Source: Microbacterium faecale (lineage in GTDB: Bacteria > Actinomycetota > Actinomycetes > Actinomycetales > Microbacteriaceae). Taken from it: a stretch of DNA of 64,000 nt. Where the stretch lies: assembly GCF_014640975.1 (NCBI RefSeq), contig NZ_BMHO01000001.1:2614166-2678165 (forward strand), written 5' to 3'. Each line of letters opens with the position of its first letter. Position 1 is the stretch's first letter. The translations under genes and the position numbers were made by a program. The notes under the pieces were generated by a model. The model was not told the origin of the DNA. It worked only from the letters and a program-made list of their open reading frames with translations, and did no database searches. This document shows, one piece after another, positions 35,486-44,647 of the stretch.

Positions 35486-35887
35486 TCACAGGAGCTCGGC
35501 GAGAAGGGTTTCGACGCGGCCCTTGATCTCGTCACGGATCGGGCGCACTGACTCGATGCCCTTCCCGGCGGGATCCTCGAGCTTCCAGTCCTCGTAGCGC
35601 TTGCCCGGGAAGAACGGGCAGGCGTCGCCGCAGCCCATAGTGATCACCACGTCGGAGTCCTGGACAGCCTCCGTGGTGAGCACCTTCGGCTGCTCGGCGG
35701 TGATGTCGATGCCCTCCTCCCGCATCGCCTCGACCGCGACGGGGTTGATGTGGTCGGCGGGCACGGATCCGGCGGAGCGGACCTCGACGCGGTCGCCTGC
35801 GAGGTGGCGGAGCCAGCCGGCGGCCATCTGGGAGCGCCCGGCGTTGTGGACGCAGACGAAGAGGACGGAAGGCTTCTGGTCGGTCAT
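35486..35887 (-). CDS. arsC: Arsenate reductase ArsC (thioredoxin-type, LMW phosphatase fold)
   Basis: The 133-residue protein has the P-loop VCVHNAGRS (C-x5-R) at residues 11-18, then DSDVVITMGCGDACPFFPG with the extra Cys residues, matching thioredoxin- or mycothiol-coupled arsenate reductases. It would reduce arsenate to arsenite for the ACR3 pump. It follows the ArsR-ArsC fusion by 15 bases. Its stop codon is supplied by the first three bases of the IS3-family terminal repeat, so a few original C-terminal residues may be gone. Confidence 0.92.
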   Translation of the reverse strand: MTDQKPSVLFVCVHNAGRSQMAAGWLRHLAGDRVEVRSAGSVPADHINPVAVEAMREEGIDITAEQPKVLTTEAVQDSDVVITMGCGDACPFFPGKRYEDWKLEDPAGKGIESVRPIRDEIKGRVETLLAELL

Positions 35888-35902
35888 GGTTGTTCGCTTC
35901 TT

Positions 35903-36907
35903 TCAGTCGGTAAGCGTGGCGAGGAGATCGCGGACGCGCTCCTCGATGTCGTGGCGGATCGCTTCGACGCCCTCGGGCGACGCTAGCGCGGGGTCTCCGA
36001 CGGCCCAGTCCTCGTAGCGGACCCCGGGGACGATCGGGCAGACGTCGCCGCAGCCCATGGTGACCACCACGTTGGCCGCGCGCACGGCATCGTCGGTGAG
36101 CGGCTTCGGGAACGCAGTCTCGGCTTCCTGTTCGCCCTCGATCTCGCTGAGCAGGGAGCGCACGTGCGGGTGCACGTCCGACGCGGGGGTGGAGCCTGCG
36201 GAGCGGGCGATCACTCGGCCATCGGCGAGCTGGTTGACGATGGCGGCGGCGAGTTGCGAGCGGCCGGCGTTCTGCACGCACACGAACAGTACCTGCGGCA
36301 CCGCGGTCGTCCGGTCCCGCGTCAGGTCGGCGAGGCGCTGCCGGGCGAAGCGTTCGGTGAGCGGGATCATGTGCGCCGTCAGCTTCGCCGACCGCACCAG
36401 GCCGGCGTAGGACTCTCGCACGATCGCGATCACGAGGTCCCGGTTCAGCCCGGTGAGCTCGTCCGCGAGCTCTTCGGCGAGGCGGGTCACGCGGGCGTCC
36501 ATCTGCTGCAGGGCCTCGGCCCGTGCTGCGGTGTCTTCGGGCTCGTCGGTGACGGCCGCGGCGGGAGCGAACGCGTCGAGGAGGGTGGCGACAGCGCGCT
36601 GCTTGCCCGGCGCGATCCGGTACCAGACCCAGGTGCCGCGACGCTCCGAGAGCAGCATCCCGGTCTCCTTCAGCACCTTCAGGTGGTGCGAAACCGTCGG
36701 CTGCGACACATCGGCGAGGTCGGCGAGGTCGCACACGCAGGACTCGCCGCGCGGGTCGGTCGCGATCGCGGACAGCATCCGGAGCCGCAGCGGGTCGGCG
36801 ATCGCCTTCAGCGCGCCGGCCACGGTGGTCGCGGCCTCGGTCCCGATGGCGTGCGCCGCGGAAGGAGCGCACGCGTCGGCGTCGGAGATGACGGCGGTGT
36901 CGGTCAT
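35903..36907 (-). CDS. ArsR-ArsC fusion: arsenic-responsive repressor with arsenate-reductase domain
   Basis: The 334-residue protein has an ArsR winged helix at about residues 28-110, with the metal-site motif ESCVCDLADL and LSHHLKVL-like VSQPTVSHHLKVLKETG. A helical linker of about 80 residues follows, resembling the three-helix region of such fusions. A complete ArsC phosphatase-fold domain (VCVQNAGRS, then MGCGDVCPIVPG) comes last. The repressor and the enzyme domain are one polypeptide. Its ATG overlaps the stop of the ACR3 gene (ATGA). Confidence 0.9.
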   Translation of the reverse strand: MTDTAVISDADACAPSAAHAIGTEAATTVAGALKAIADPLRLRMLSAIATDPRGESCVCDLADLADVSQPTVSHHLKVLKETGMLLSERRGTWVWYRIAPGKQRAVATLLDAFAPAAAVTDEPEDTAARAEALQQMDARVTRLAEELADELTGLNRDLVIAIVRESYAGLVRSAKLTAHMIPLTERFARQRLADLTRDRTTAVPQVLFVCVQNAGRSQLAAAIVNQLADGRVIARSAGSTPASDVHPHVRSLLSEIEGEQEAETAFPKPLTDDAVRAANVVVTMGCGDVCPIVPGVRYEDWAVGDPALASPEGVEAIRHDIEERVRDLLATLTD

Positions 36908-37992
36908 GACGTCCTCGATTCGGTGGCGTAGGGGTCGGTGCGGAACCAGGCTCGTGCAGCCCAGAGCGAGACGTAGACCAGGCCCACGAGCACCGGCACC
37001 TCGATGAGCGGGCCGACGACCCCCGCGAGGGCCTGCCCGGACGCCGCGCCGAAGGTGCCGATCGCGACCGCAATCGCGAGCTCGAAGTTGTTGCCCGCGG
37101 CGGTGAACGCGAGCGTCGCCGATCGCGCGTAGCCCAGGCCGAGTGCCTTGCCGAGCAGGATGCCGGCGAACCACATCAGTGCGAAGTAGACCAGCAGCGG
37201 CAGCGCGATCCTGGCGACGTCCATCGGGCGCGAGGTGACCTGCTCGCCCTGCAGTGCGAACAGCAGCACGATCGTGAACAGCAGCCCGTAGAGCGCCCAC
37301 GGCCCGATCCTCGGGAGGAACCTCTCCTCGTACCAGTCGCGCCCCATGCGCTTCTCGCCCACGAAACGGGACGCGAAGCCCGCGATGAGCGGGACGCCGA
37401 GAAACACGAGCACATTCAGCGCGATCTGCCAGGCCGAGACCTCCAGCCCCTGCGCGTCCAGGCCCAGCCAGCCCGGCAGCACGGTGAGGTAGAACCAGCC
37501 CAGCACCGAGAACATCACGACCTGGAACACGGAGTTGATCGCGATGAGCACCGCGGTCGCCTCGCGGTCACCGCAGGCGAGGTCGTTCCAAATCACGACC
37601 ATCGCGATGCAGCGGGCGAGACCCACGATGATCAGCCCGGTCCGGTACTCCGGCAGGTCCGGCAGGAAGATCCACGCGAGCGCGAACATCACCGCGGGCC
37701 CCACGAGCCAGTTCAGCACCAGTGAGGAGACGAGGAGCTTCTTGTCGCCGGTGACGGCGGCGACCTTGTCGTAGCGGACCTTCGCGAGCACCGGGTACAT
37801 CATCACCAGCAGGCCCAGCCCGATCGGGACCGAGATCCCGCCGACCTCCATCGCGGACAGGGCGTCGGAGAGCGCGGGCACGAACCGGCCCAGGAGGAGG
37901 CCGGCGACCATCGCGAGGCCGATCCAGAGCGGCAGCCACTTGTCGAGGGTGGAAAGCCGTTTCGGGGAGGTGCGGGTCACGGTGTCGGTCAT
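36904..37992 (-). CDS. acr3: ACR3-family arsenite efflux permease
   Basis: The 362-residue protein has ten hydrophobic segments and ACR3 motifs: [17 protein letters not shown], the conserved Cys in [16 protein letters not shown] and the Glu of [16 protein letters not shown]. It expels arsenite across the membrane. It overlaps its neighbours on both sides by four bases (thioredoxin upstream, ArsR-ArsC downstream), so the operon is tightly coupled. Confidence 0.95.
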   Translation of the reverse strand: MTDTVTRTSPKRLSTLDKWLPLWIGLAMVAGLLLGRFVPALSDALSAMEVGGISVPIGLGLLVMMYPVLAKVRYDKVAAVTGDKKLLVSSLVLNWLVGPAVMFALAWIFLPDLPEYRTGLIIVGLARCIAMVVIWNDLACGDREATAVLIAINSVFQVVMFSVLGWFYLTVLPGWLGLDAQGLEVSAWQIALNVLVFLGVPLIAGFASRFVGEKRMGRDWYEERFLPRIGPWALYGLLFTIVLLFALQGEQVTSRPMDVARIALPLLVYFALMWFAGILLGKALGLGYARSATLAFTAAGNNFELAIAVAIGTFGAASGQALAGVVGPLIEVPVLVGLVYVSLWAARAWFRTDPYATESRTS

Positions 37993-38315
37993 GCGAGCAG
38001 CTCCTCGATCTTCGCGATGTAGACGGGCTTCGGGTGTGCGCCGATCAGCACGTCCACCCGTTCCCCGTTCCGGTAGAAGCCGAGCGTCGGGATCGAAGTC
38101 ACGCCCGCGGCGGCCACAGTCTCGGGGTTCTGGTCGGCGTCGACCTTCACGATCTTCACCCGGCCCGCGTACTCGCCGGCGAGCTGGTCCAGGATCGGGG
38201 CGATCGCCCTGCACGGCCCGCACCAGGTCGCCCAGATGTCGACCACGACCGGCAGCTCGGACTCGAGCACTTCAGCCCGGAAAGTAGCGTCGGTGACGGG
38301 GGTGACGGTGCTCAT
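37989..38315 (-). CDS. trxA: Thioredoxin
   Basis: The 108-residue thioredoxin has the active site [13 protein letters not shown] at residues 29-41 and the cis-Pro [11 protein letters not shown]. It sits between trxB and the ACR3 gene with four-base overlaps. It is therefore probably dedicated to recycling the thioredoxin-type arsenate reductases of the same operon. Confidence 0.95.
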   Translation of the reverse strand: MSTVTPVTDATFRAEVLESELPVVVDIWATWCGPCRAIAPILDQLAGEYAGRVKIVKVDADQNPETVAAAGVTSIPTLGFYRNGERVDVLIGAHPKPVYIAKIEELLA

Positions 38316-39286
38316 GCGGAGACCTCCAGAACAGGCACGGAAACGTCGGCGGGTGCGAGGTTCGATAGGTAGTGCTGGGCGTCCTGCGCAGCCGCACAGC
38401 CCGTGCCCGCGGCGGTGATCGCCTGCCGGTACGTGTGATCGACAAGATCCCCGGCCGCGAACACTCCGGCCAGATTCGTCCGCGTCGACGGGTGCGCGAC
38501 CCGCACGTACCCGTCCGCGTCGGTGTCGACCTGCCCGGTCACGAGCTCGGAGCGCGGGTCGTGCCCGATCGCGACGAACACCCCCGTCGCGTCGAGCGTG
38601 CGCTCGGCCCCGGTGATCGTGTCGCGCAGCATGAGCCCGGTGACCTGCTCGTCGCCGAGGACCGCGGCGACCTCGCTGTTCCAAGCGACCTCGATCCTCG
38701 GATCCTCCAGCACGCGCTGCGCCATGATCCTCGACGCCCGGAACTCGTCCCGGCGGTGCACGACGGTCACTTTCGACGCGAACCGAGTGAGAAACAGAGC
38801 CTCTTCCATCGCCGAGTCCCCGCCGCCGATCACGGCGATCTCCTTGTCGCGGAAGAAGAACCCGTCGCACGTCGCACACCAGGAAACACCGTGCCCGGAC
38901 AGGCGCTCCTCCTCGGGAAGGCCGAGCTTGCGATACGCGGATCCCATCGTCAGGACCACCGCCCGCGCCCGGTACGTCGCCCCGGCACCGGTCTCGATGG
39001 TCTTCACGTCGCCGTCGAGATCGAGGCGGATCGCGTCGTCGTAGACGATCCGAGCGCCGAACCGCTCGGCCTGCGCCCGCATCGACTCCATCAGCTCCGG
39101 GCCCTGCACGCCGTCGACGAAACCCGGGAAGTTCTCCACATCCGTCGTCGTCATCAGCGCACCGCCCGCGGTTACCGAACCCGCAACCACGACAGGGGCA
39201 AGACCCGCACGCGCCGCGTAGACCGCCGCCGTGTATCCAGCGGGACCGGACCCGACGATGACCAGTTCGACCTCTTGATTCGACAT
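38312..39286 (-). CDS. trxB: Thioredoxin reductase
   Basis: The 324-residue flavoprotein has an FAD motif [18 protein letters not shown] (residues 11-28), the redox pair WCATCDG, the NADPH motif [10 protein letters not shown] and a late [13 protein letters not shown]. It is the promoter-proximal gene of the arsenic operon. It supplies electrons to thioredoxin and so to both ArsC domains. Confidence 0.95.
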   Translation of the reverse strand: MSNQEVELVIVGSGPAGYTAAVYAARAGLAPVVVAGSVTAGGALMTTTDVENFPGFVDGVQGPELMESMRAQAERFGARIVYDDAIRLDLDGDVKTIETGAGATYRARAVVLTMGSAYRKLGLPEEERLSGHGVSWCATCDGFFFRDKEIAVIGGGDSAMEEALFLTRFASKVTVVHRRDEFRASRIMAQRVLEDPRIEVAWNSEVAAVLGDEQVTGLMLRDTITGAERTLDATGVFVAIGHDPRSELVTGQVDTDADGYVRVAHPSTRTNLAGVFAAGDLVDHTYRQAITAAGTGCAAAQDAQHYLSNLAPADVSVPVLEVSA

Positions 39287-39435
39287 ACATCTATATTGAC
39301 GTTCATCGAATCAGATCGCGAGTCCAGGCCGGATTCGTCACCGGATGTTCACCTACCGGGGTCGGACGCTGCCTCCAACACCCTTCGCGCGTGACCTCCG
39401 CATCATCGACGAACAATGCGCGAAAAGTGCACTCT

Positions 39436-39777
39436 TCAACAATCGGACCTACCAGTATGCTTCTCGACTCGGTTCCGGACCTCGACGAACCACTTCGCGA
39501 TCGGGTTGTCGAGGATCTGGACTTCCTGCTTCCACCACGCGTCAAACCCGTCAACGTGGCTGCGAAGATTCTGGATGACGTTTGTAGCGGACCGCGTGAA
39601 GGTGATGGCGTTCGCGAGGCCGGCGTAACGCCTTTCCCCTCCTGCGAGATAATCTCGCCACCCCATATCCGCGATCGACAAAGTCCTATCGACGGAGGCC
39701 AGCACCGGTCGAATCGAATCGTGGACACTCATCAGGATCCTCGGCTTCTCAAGCGCACCATTAAATATTGGACGCAT
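39436..39777 (-). CDS. Hypothetical protein, possibly truncated
   Basis: A 113-residue reading from ATG 39777 contains HDSIRPVLASVDRTLSIADM and FDAWWKQEVQILDNPIAKWF, then VEVRNRVEKHTG. It has regular hydrophobic spacing and codon use like a real gene. I do not recognise the family. Its start region overlaps a small opposite-strand frame at 39776, so only one of the two is likely functional. Confidence 0.45.
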   Translation of the reverse strand: MRPIFNGALEKPRILMSVHDSIRPVLASVDRTLSIADMGWRDYLAGGERRYAGLANAITFTRSATNVIQNLRSHVDGFDAWWKQEVQILDNPIAKWFVEVRNRVEKHTGRSDC

Positions 39778-39973
39778 GACCGCGCCGGTGTCCAACGTCA
39801 TCCCTGGCGATTCCGATCGGAAGCTAATCGCGATGCTTGCGCGTGCGCTCGTAGAAGACTTCCCGAGCGAAACGCCACTGCATGCTGTGTTTCTCGCAGC
39901 GGGCGAGGACGCGACCGGCCAGAACGAAACCATTCGCACCTTCGCCTCACGGCTGACTCACGCTTACTACTAG
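39776..39973 (+). CDS. Small hypothetical protein
   Basis: The 65-residue frame MTAPVSNVIPGDSDRKLIAM ... TFASRLTHAYY is acidic and amphipathic and looks protein-like rather than like an Arg-rich shadow. It has no clear ribosome site and no recognised domain. Confidence 0.3.
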   Translation: MTAPVSNVIPGDSDRKLIAMLARALVEDFPSETPLHAVFLAAGEDATGQNETIRTFASRLTHAYY

Positions 39974-40063
39974 GTATCCCCGCGCTTCTAAGCGCGGGAG
40001 GACACGCACGCGGTGAGCGCAGGCCAGCCATCTCGGCTAGCCACTCTAGATGTCACCTGTTCC

Positions 40064-40300
40064 TGCACCAGACCCCGCCACACCGGAGCGACCTGGCTCA
40101 CCGACGCAGGCATCCCGCTCCATGTCCTCCAAAGCATCCTCGGCCACAAATCGATCGAGACTACCCGCGGCTACCTCCACCCCGACACCAGGCACCTCAC
40201 CGACGCCGCTGCACGCGCCAACGCGTTCCTCGACGGACACGAGAGCCACGACCGTGACAGCCCCGTCATGCCCAGCCGAACGACGGCACCTCGGCGATGA
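40064..40300 (+). pseudogene. Tyrosine integrase, C-terminal remnant 1
   Basis: The peptide RHTGATWLTDAGIPLHVLQ, then LGHKSIETTRGYLHPDTRHL, carries the catalytic HxxR-like His, the His of LGHKS and the Tyr of GYLHP from the end of a tyrosine recombinase. The rest of the gene is missing upstream. The following 60 bases match the region after remnants 2 and 3 and then diverge, before any attachment site. Confidence 0.8.
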
Positions 40301-40637
40301 AAAGGCTGCCGATCGCGACCCAGAACAGGCTCCAGGTCCCGGCGTGTGTGGGCTGGACGTTGGTGACGTGTTCTCGCAATCGGGACGCCGGGGGCTGCCC
40401 GCCTGCTCCCGAGTGGCGGGGGAGGTAGTTGTAACGGATGTTCCGGACCCCCGATTGCCGTTGAGTGAACGTCCTCGCTCGTGAAATTTCGGGCATAGAG
40501 CAACTCTTCGGCCAGGATCCGCTGGTAGCGCCCCACCTTCCTATTGCGCCGAGGCGAACACAGGTTTCGTCGTTCCCAGCGTGTCGCTCCCCGACCGTAT
40601 GCAGGATGCACTCGCGCCGCTGAATGCTGCTGACTCG
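40301..40637. other. Non-coding stretch between integrase remnant 1 and ABC genes
   Basis: I see no supported gene here. The first 60 bases are the shared flank of the integrase remnants; the rest has no recognisable feature. Confidence 0.5.
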
Positions 40638-41432
40638 TCACCTGAGGTCTCGGCGAAGAGGAACGAGTATGGCCAGAAGACCGGCGACGCCCGCGTAGGC
40701 GAGCAGGATGAAGGCTCCCATCACCGGAGACGCGAGGGAAGCAGCTCCGAGGGAGGTCTGCTCGGCCAGGGCATCCGTGAGGAAGGAAAAGCTCGTCAGC
40801 GAGGCTGTCGCTCCGCCGGGCAGGATCGGGTAAAGGGAGTTCACACCGGGGATCATCATTAGCACGAACTCGAGCAAGTAGAAGTAGCCGAGCACGATGG
40901 CGATCGCGACCAACTGGTTGCGGGCGAGCGCTCCGATGCTGACTCCGAGCACCATGTACACGGTAGCCGCAAGCGCGAGTTGGAGCAGCGGGACCACGAT
41001 CTCTCCGATCGGGACCGGAATCGCGACTCCTCGCGCCGCGACGCCCACGTATAACGCCACTCCGGATGCGGCCGAGCAGATGATGCCGTAGGTCAGACCG
41101 AGAAGCGCATAGACGATGAGCTTCGCACCGAGTACTCGCCCGCGTCTCGGCGCTGCGAGAAACGTCGTGCCGATGGTGCGGTGCCGGTACTCGGAGGTGA
41201 CGGCGATGGTGCCGATGAGGGCGGGCACGAACAGCAGCACCGCGGGAAGGCTGAGCACGATCTCGACACCTTCGACGGTTTCGAGCCCCGGCATCGGCGG
41301 AGTCGCGTTCTCGGGGCCGATCAAGGCGAGTGCGCCCGTCAGCAACATCCCGCATGCCGCCGCGAGGAGGATCGTCCAGAGTGCCAGGCGGAGAGTGACG
41401 AGCTTGATCAGCTCACCGTGGATCAGTTGCAC
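40638..41432 (-). CDS. ABC-2-type permease
   Basis: The 264-residue protein has six membrane helices, an N-terminal MQLIHGELIKLVTLRLALW typical of BcrB/NatB-like permeases, and SEYRHRTIGTTFLAAPRR between helices 2 and 3. It overlaps the ATPase gene by ten bases and forms its membrane partner. Such pairs export peptides or give resistance to peptide antibiotics. Confidence 0.9.
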   Translation of the reverse strand: MQLIHGELIKLVTLRLALWTILLAAACGMLLTGALALIGPENATPPMPGLETVEGVEIVLSLPAVLLFVPALIGTIAVTSEYRHRTIGTTFLAAPRRGRVLGAKLIVYALLGLTYGIICSAASGVALYVGVAARGVAIPVPIGEIVVPLLQLALAATVYMVLGVSIGALARNQLVAIAIVLGYFYLLEFVLMMIPGVNSLYPILPGGATASLTSFSFLTDALAEQTSLGAASLASPVMGAFILLAYAGVAGLLAILVPLRRDLR

Positions 41433-42148
41433 AGCGGTGCTCCTTCGTGTGTGGCGCGAAGGAACACGTCCTCCAGTGATTGCCCCTTCGAGCGAAGTTC
41501 GCAGAGGGATCCCGTTCGCGTCACTCGGCCTCGATCGATGAGGACCATGTCATCGGCCGTCTGCTCGACTTCGCCGAGTGCGTGACTGGACAGCAGAACG
41601 GTGCGACCCGACGCGGCGAAAGCCCGCAGGAAGGTCCTCAGCCATACGATGCCGGCGGGATCCAGGCCATTCGAGGGCTCGTCGAGCACGAGGATCTCCG
41701 GATCCCCGAGGAGCGCGGTCGCGAGCGAGAGGCGCTGCCGCATCCCGGTGGAGAACGTGCTGATACGACGATCGGCGTATTCGGCGGTGCCGGTCTCATC
41801 GAGCACCTCATCGACGCGTTTCGATGAGACGCCAGAGAGCGCACCGTAGGTGCGGAGATGCTGCCGGGCGGTCGTCGTCGGATGCGCACCGGCGATGTCG
41901 AGCACCGCTCCGACGAGGCGGGCGGGGCGACGGTGCTCCTGATAGCGCTTGCCCAGAATGAGCGCTGTTCCTTCCGAAGGACGGATCAAGCCGAGCAGCA
42001 TGCGAAGTGTGGTGCTCTTTCCGGCGCCGTTCGGCCCAAGGAAGCCGGTGACGCGTGCCGGCGCCGCGCTGAACGTCGCATCCGCGACGGCGTCAACAGA
42101 GCCGAAGCGCTTGGCGAGCCCAGTGATCTCGATCGGTGCAGCGCTCAT
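41423..42148 (-). CDS. ABC transporter ATP-binding protein (BcrA/CcmA-like)
   Basis: The 241-residue ATPase has Walker A GPNGAGKST, the signature FSTGMRQRLSLATAL (Thr replaces the second Gly of SGG), Walker B ILVLDEPSNGLDP and SSHALGEVEQ. Its ATG overlaps the stop of the small PH-like gene upstream by four bases. It works with the permease at 40638. Confidence 0.92.
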   Translation of the reverse strand: MSAAPIEITGLAKRFGSVDAVADATFSAAPARVTGFLGPNGAGKSTTLRMLLGLIRPSEGTALILGKRYQEHRRPARLVGAVLDIAGAHPTTTARQHLRTYGALSGVSSKRVDEVLDETGTAEYADRRISTFSTGMRQRLSLATALLGDPEILVLDEPSNGLDPAGIVWLRTFLRAFAASGRTVLLSSHALGEVEQTADDMVLIDRGRVTRTGSLCELRSKGQSLEDVFLRATHEGAPLCN

Positions 42149-42504
42149 CGGGCGGCGCTCCTGTGTATCGCCTGCGCGATGCGGTGCGCGTCGTCAGTGC
42201 TGAGCAGGATCTCGTCGAATCCGGTTTCGCCTCTGACCGTGCTCAGCCGCAGCAGCGGCACGCCGCGTTTCATCGAGACCAGCCGACGCACCCCGGAGGG
42301 ATGCGTAAAGGTCCCGAGTTTGCGGTACCCCGACACGACGAGCCCTGAGCGCATGCCCAGGATCTCCGACGTCCAACCGGGCTCGACCCGAGCTGACAGG
42401 AGGGCGGAGATCGGCACGCGCAGGAAGCCCCGGCCGGCCATCGTCGCTTCCCAGCCCGGGAATCGGATGTCCACTCCCTCTGGCCCGTAGCTCACCTGCG
42501 TCAT
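42145..42504 (-). CDS. Small conserved protein, PH-like
   Basis: The 119-residue protein has alternating strands (VDIRFPGWEATMAGRGFLRV, TSEILGMRSGLVVSGYRKLG) and a terminal helix (DDAHRIAQAIHRSAA), like bacterial PH-type or DUF-type accessory proteins. It is the first gene of the ABC operon and is divergent from the HTH gene. I cannot name a function. Confidence 0.6.
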   Translation of the reverse strand: MTQVSYGPEGVDIRFPGWEATMAGRGFLRVPISALLSARVEPGWTSEILGMRSGLVVSGYRKLGTFTHPSGVRRLVSMKRGVPLLRLSTVRGETGFDEILLSTDDAHRIAQAIHRSAAR

Positions 42505-42579
42505 CGCGCTCACCTCTGCTTCAATTGTTGTTGTCGTGATGAGAACATTATCATGGTGAGAATAGTTGGGAGAACACTC

Positions 42580-43113
42580 GTGGCTGAAGAGCAGCAGATC
42601 GCTGACATCGTCCTCCATCCGGTGCGCATGAAGATCATTCAGCAGCTCGGGGGCCGCAGCATGACGACGACTCAGCTGCGTGAAGCGCTGCCCGAGGTCA
42701 AGCAGGCCACGCTGTACCGGCACGTCGCGGCGCTGCTCGAGGCCGACATCCTGGCTGTCATCGAGGAACGACATGTCCGCGGCGCCACAGAGCGCACGCT
42801 CGCACTGGGCGACCGATTGGCGCACGTGGGCCACGGCGAGTTGCAGGCGATGGATGCAGTACAACTGCGCTCGGCGTTCACGGTGTTCCTCAGTGGCCTG
42901 TCGAATGACTTCGAGCGACTGCTCGACGATGACCGCACGGATCTGCGGGGCTCGCTGGGGTTCGCCCGCGCGGTACTCCACCTCGACACTCAGGACCTGG
43001 AGAAACTGCAGGCTGAGCTCATGGACGTGCTCACGCCCTATCTGGAGAAGCGCAAGGAAGGGCAGCGCCGGATAGCGCTCGCGACCGTGCTCATCCCCGA
43101 GACCGACGACTAG
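42580..43113 (+). CDS. ArsR-like helix-turn-helix regulator
   Basis: The 177-residue protein starts EEQQIADIVLHPVRMKIIQQ and has a winged helix (SMTTTQLREALPEVKQATLY, HVAALLEADIL) followed by a helical C-terminal domain. The GTG at 42580 is preferred because GGGAG lies seven bases before it; an ATG at 42553 is also in frame. It is divergent from the ABC operon and is probably its repressor. Confidence 0.8.
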   Translation: MAEEQQIADIVLHPVRMKIIQQLGGRSMTTTQLREALPEVKQATLYRHVAALLEADILAVIEERHVRGATERTLALGDRLAHVGHGELQAMDAVQLRSAFTVFLSGLSNDFERLLDDDRTDLRGSLGFARAVLHLDTQDLEKLQAELMDVLTPYLEKRKEGQRRIALATVLIPETDD

Positions 43114-43126
43114 AAGAGGAAACTTC

Positions 43127-43870
43127 ATGAACGACATGCAGCAGGCGATGTCCGGTGGAAACATGAACACTGTCATCCGTGATGGCGACACGGTCCGTCG
43201 CGTTGGCGGGCCGTGGACACCGACCGTGCACCGCTACCTGCGCTACCTCAAACGCGGAGGGATCGACTGGGCGCCGGAGCCGATCGGGTTCGATGGAACG
43301 CACGAGACGCTGAGCTTCATCGACGCGTTCGTTCCCGCGTATCCGCTGCCGAACTGGGTTTGGACGGATGCCGCGCTCGAGCAGGGTGCGCGGATGCTGC
43401 GCCAGCTGCACGATGCATCCATCGGCTTCCCGCTCGATGAGAGCACCTGGCAGTCGGCGACCAAGGTGCCCGTGGAGGTGATCTGCCACAACGATTTCTC
43501 CCCGCACAATCTCGCGTTCGACGACGGCATGATCGTCGGTGCGATCGACTTCGACATGTGCTCGCCCGGCCCGCGAATCTGGGACATCGCCTATTTCGCC
43601 ACGCGCATGGTTCCGCTCACGGGCGAACCACCGGTCGGGGCGCCGACCGGGCGTGACGTGTCACGACGCATCCAGTTGCTGATAGACGCTTACGGGTCGG
43701 ATGCCGGGAGCATTCCTCTCACCGTCGACGCCGTCGTTCAGGTGGCGATCCGCCGGCTCTACCAGCTTGCCGACTTCTCACGCGCGAAAGCCGACGAACT
43801 GAGCAAGCCTGAGCTGCGCGACGAAGCCGACGAGTACGACCGTGACGCCGCGTTCCTGCTTCGGACGTGA
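43127..43870 (+). CDS. Phosphotransferase (aminoglycoside phosphotransferase/APH family)
   Basis: The 247-residue protein has the APH catalytic loop VICHNDFSPHNL (Asp as base) and the metal motif VGAIDFDMCSPGPRIWDIAYF. The N-terminal nucleotide lobe is short. AGAGGAAA precedes the ATG at a good distance, 13 bases after the regulator gene. It may phosphorylate a drug or a metabolite; the family alone does not decide. Confidence 0.87.
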   Translation: MNDMQQAMSGGNMNTVIRDGDTVRRVGGPWTPTVHRYLRYLKRGGIDWAPEPIGFDGTHETLSFIDAFVPAYPLPNWVWTDAALEQGARMLRQLHDASIGFPLDESTWQSATKVPVEVICHNDFSPHNLAFDDGMIVGAIDFDMCSPGPRIWDIAYFATRMVPLTGEPPVGAPTGRDVSRRIQLLIDAYGSDAGSIPLTVDAVVQVAIRRLYQLADFSRAKADELSKPELRDEADEYDRDAAFLLRT

Positions 43871-43900
43871 CTATAGAATTCAGAGAATCAAAGGAGCAAC

Positions 43901-44311
43901 ATGCAAGCATCAGGGACCTTCACTGTAGAAGCGTTCTCCCCAGTCGACCCGCACATGGATACCGGGCCGGTGACTGCCACCTCCGTGGCGGTAATGAGAA
44001 TGGAGAAGCAGTTCACGGGAGATGTCGCCGGACGCTCGGTGACGGTATTCACGTACGCTCTTGACGCGGCCACCGACGTCGGCGGGTATATCGCAATGGA
44101 GTCTTTCGAAGGCATGCTCGGCGGCCGGTCGGGCACATTCAACTTCTCACATTCGGCAACGACGGTCGGAAACGTCCGGAGTGACGAGTCGTTGGTCATT
44201 ATCCCCTCGAGCGGCACTGGGGAGTTGACAGGAATCTCGGGCGGAGGCGGAATCGCAGTCGACGCGGATGGGACGCACCGCATTTGGTTCGACTATAAGC
44301 TCCCCGCCTGA
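43901..44311 (+). CDS. DUF3224-family protein
   Basis: The 136-residue protein begins MQASGTFTVEAFSPV and has RMEKQFTGDVAG, YIAMESFEGMLGGRSGTF and GTGELTGISGGG, as in DUF3224 beta-barrel proteins. AAAGGAG precedes the ATG by five bases. It follows the phosphotransferase gene by 30 bases in the same direction. Its function is unknown. Confidence 0.85.
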   Translation: MQASGTFTVEAFSPVDPHMDTGPVTATSVAVMRMEKQFTGDVAGRSVTVFTYALDAATDVGGYIAMESFEGMLGGRSGTFNFSHSATTVGNVRSDESLVIIPSSGTGELTGISGGGGIAVDADGTHRIWFDYKLPA

Positions 44312-44647
44312 GCGGATCCGGACGGTAGTTGAGCAAAGCTGGTGCTCACGCCGAACGCAGAGACCCCGTGTCGTCAGGAGTCGTGCCCGATCGGTGAGAA
44401 CCTGACCTTCTCGGCCGGGATACCATGGGCATGAGCATCAATGTTCCCGTCAGGATTCTGGGAAGCAGCGCACCCTTCGTCCCCAAACAGCTCTGCAAAG
44501 CGGTCCCGGAACGCTGGGGCTGAAGCCGCAAGGCATACCGCGGAGAGGTCCCTAAAACGCGGAAAAAGGTCCAGGAGACAAGCGACCTCCCCGGCCCGCA
44601 CTGAATCGGCCTGACTTTCGTTCCGTTCTCGACGTGTACTGAGTTCG
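44312..44647. other. Stretch without a confident gene
   Basis: The minus strand from 44661 to 44374 is open for 95 codons and reads VACLLDLFPRFRDLSAVCLA ... HGIPAEKVRFSPIGHDS. It looks like the last part of a protein but is joined at its start to integrase remnant 2. It is probably a gene end carried in by an earlier insertion; I do not recognise it. Confidence 0.4.

Larger units (their letters stand above)
32686..35488. mobile_element. IS3-family insertion sequence interrupted by an IS30-family element
   Basis: The left end TGAAGCGCCCTGGGTTTGAT (32686) matches the complement of the right end at 35488, which reads TGAAGCGCCCTGAGTTTGTT. Between them lie orfA and an orfB split by the IS30-family element. 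Without that insert the element is about 1.37 kb. The right terminal TGA is used as the stop codon of arsC. Confidence 0.85.
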
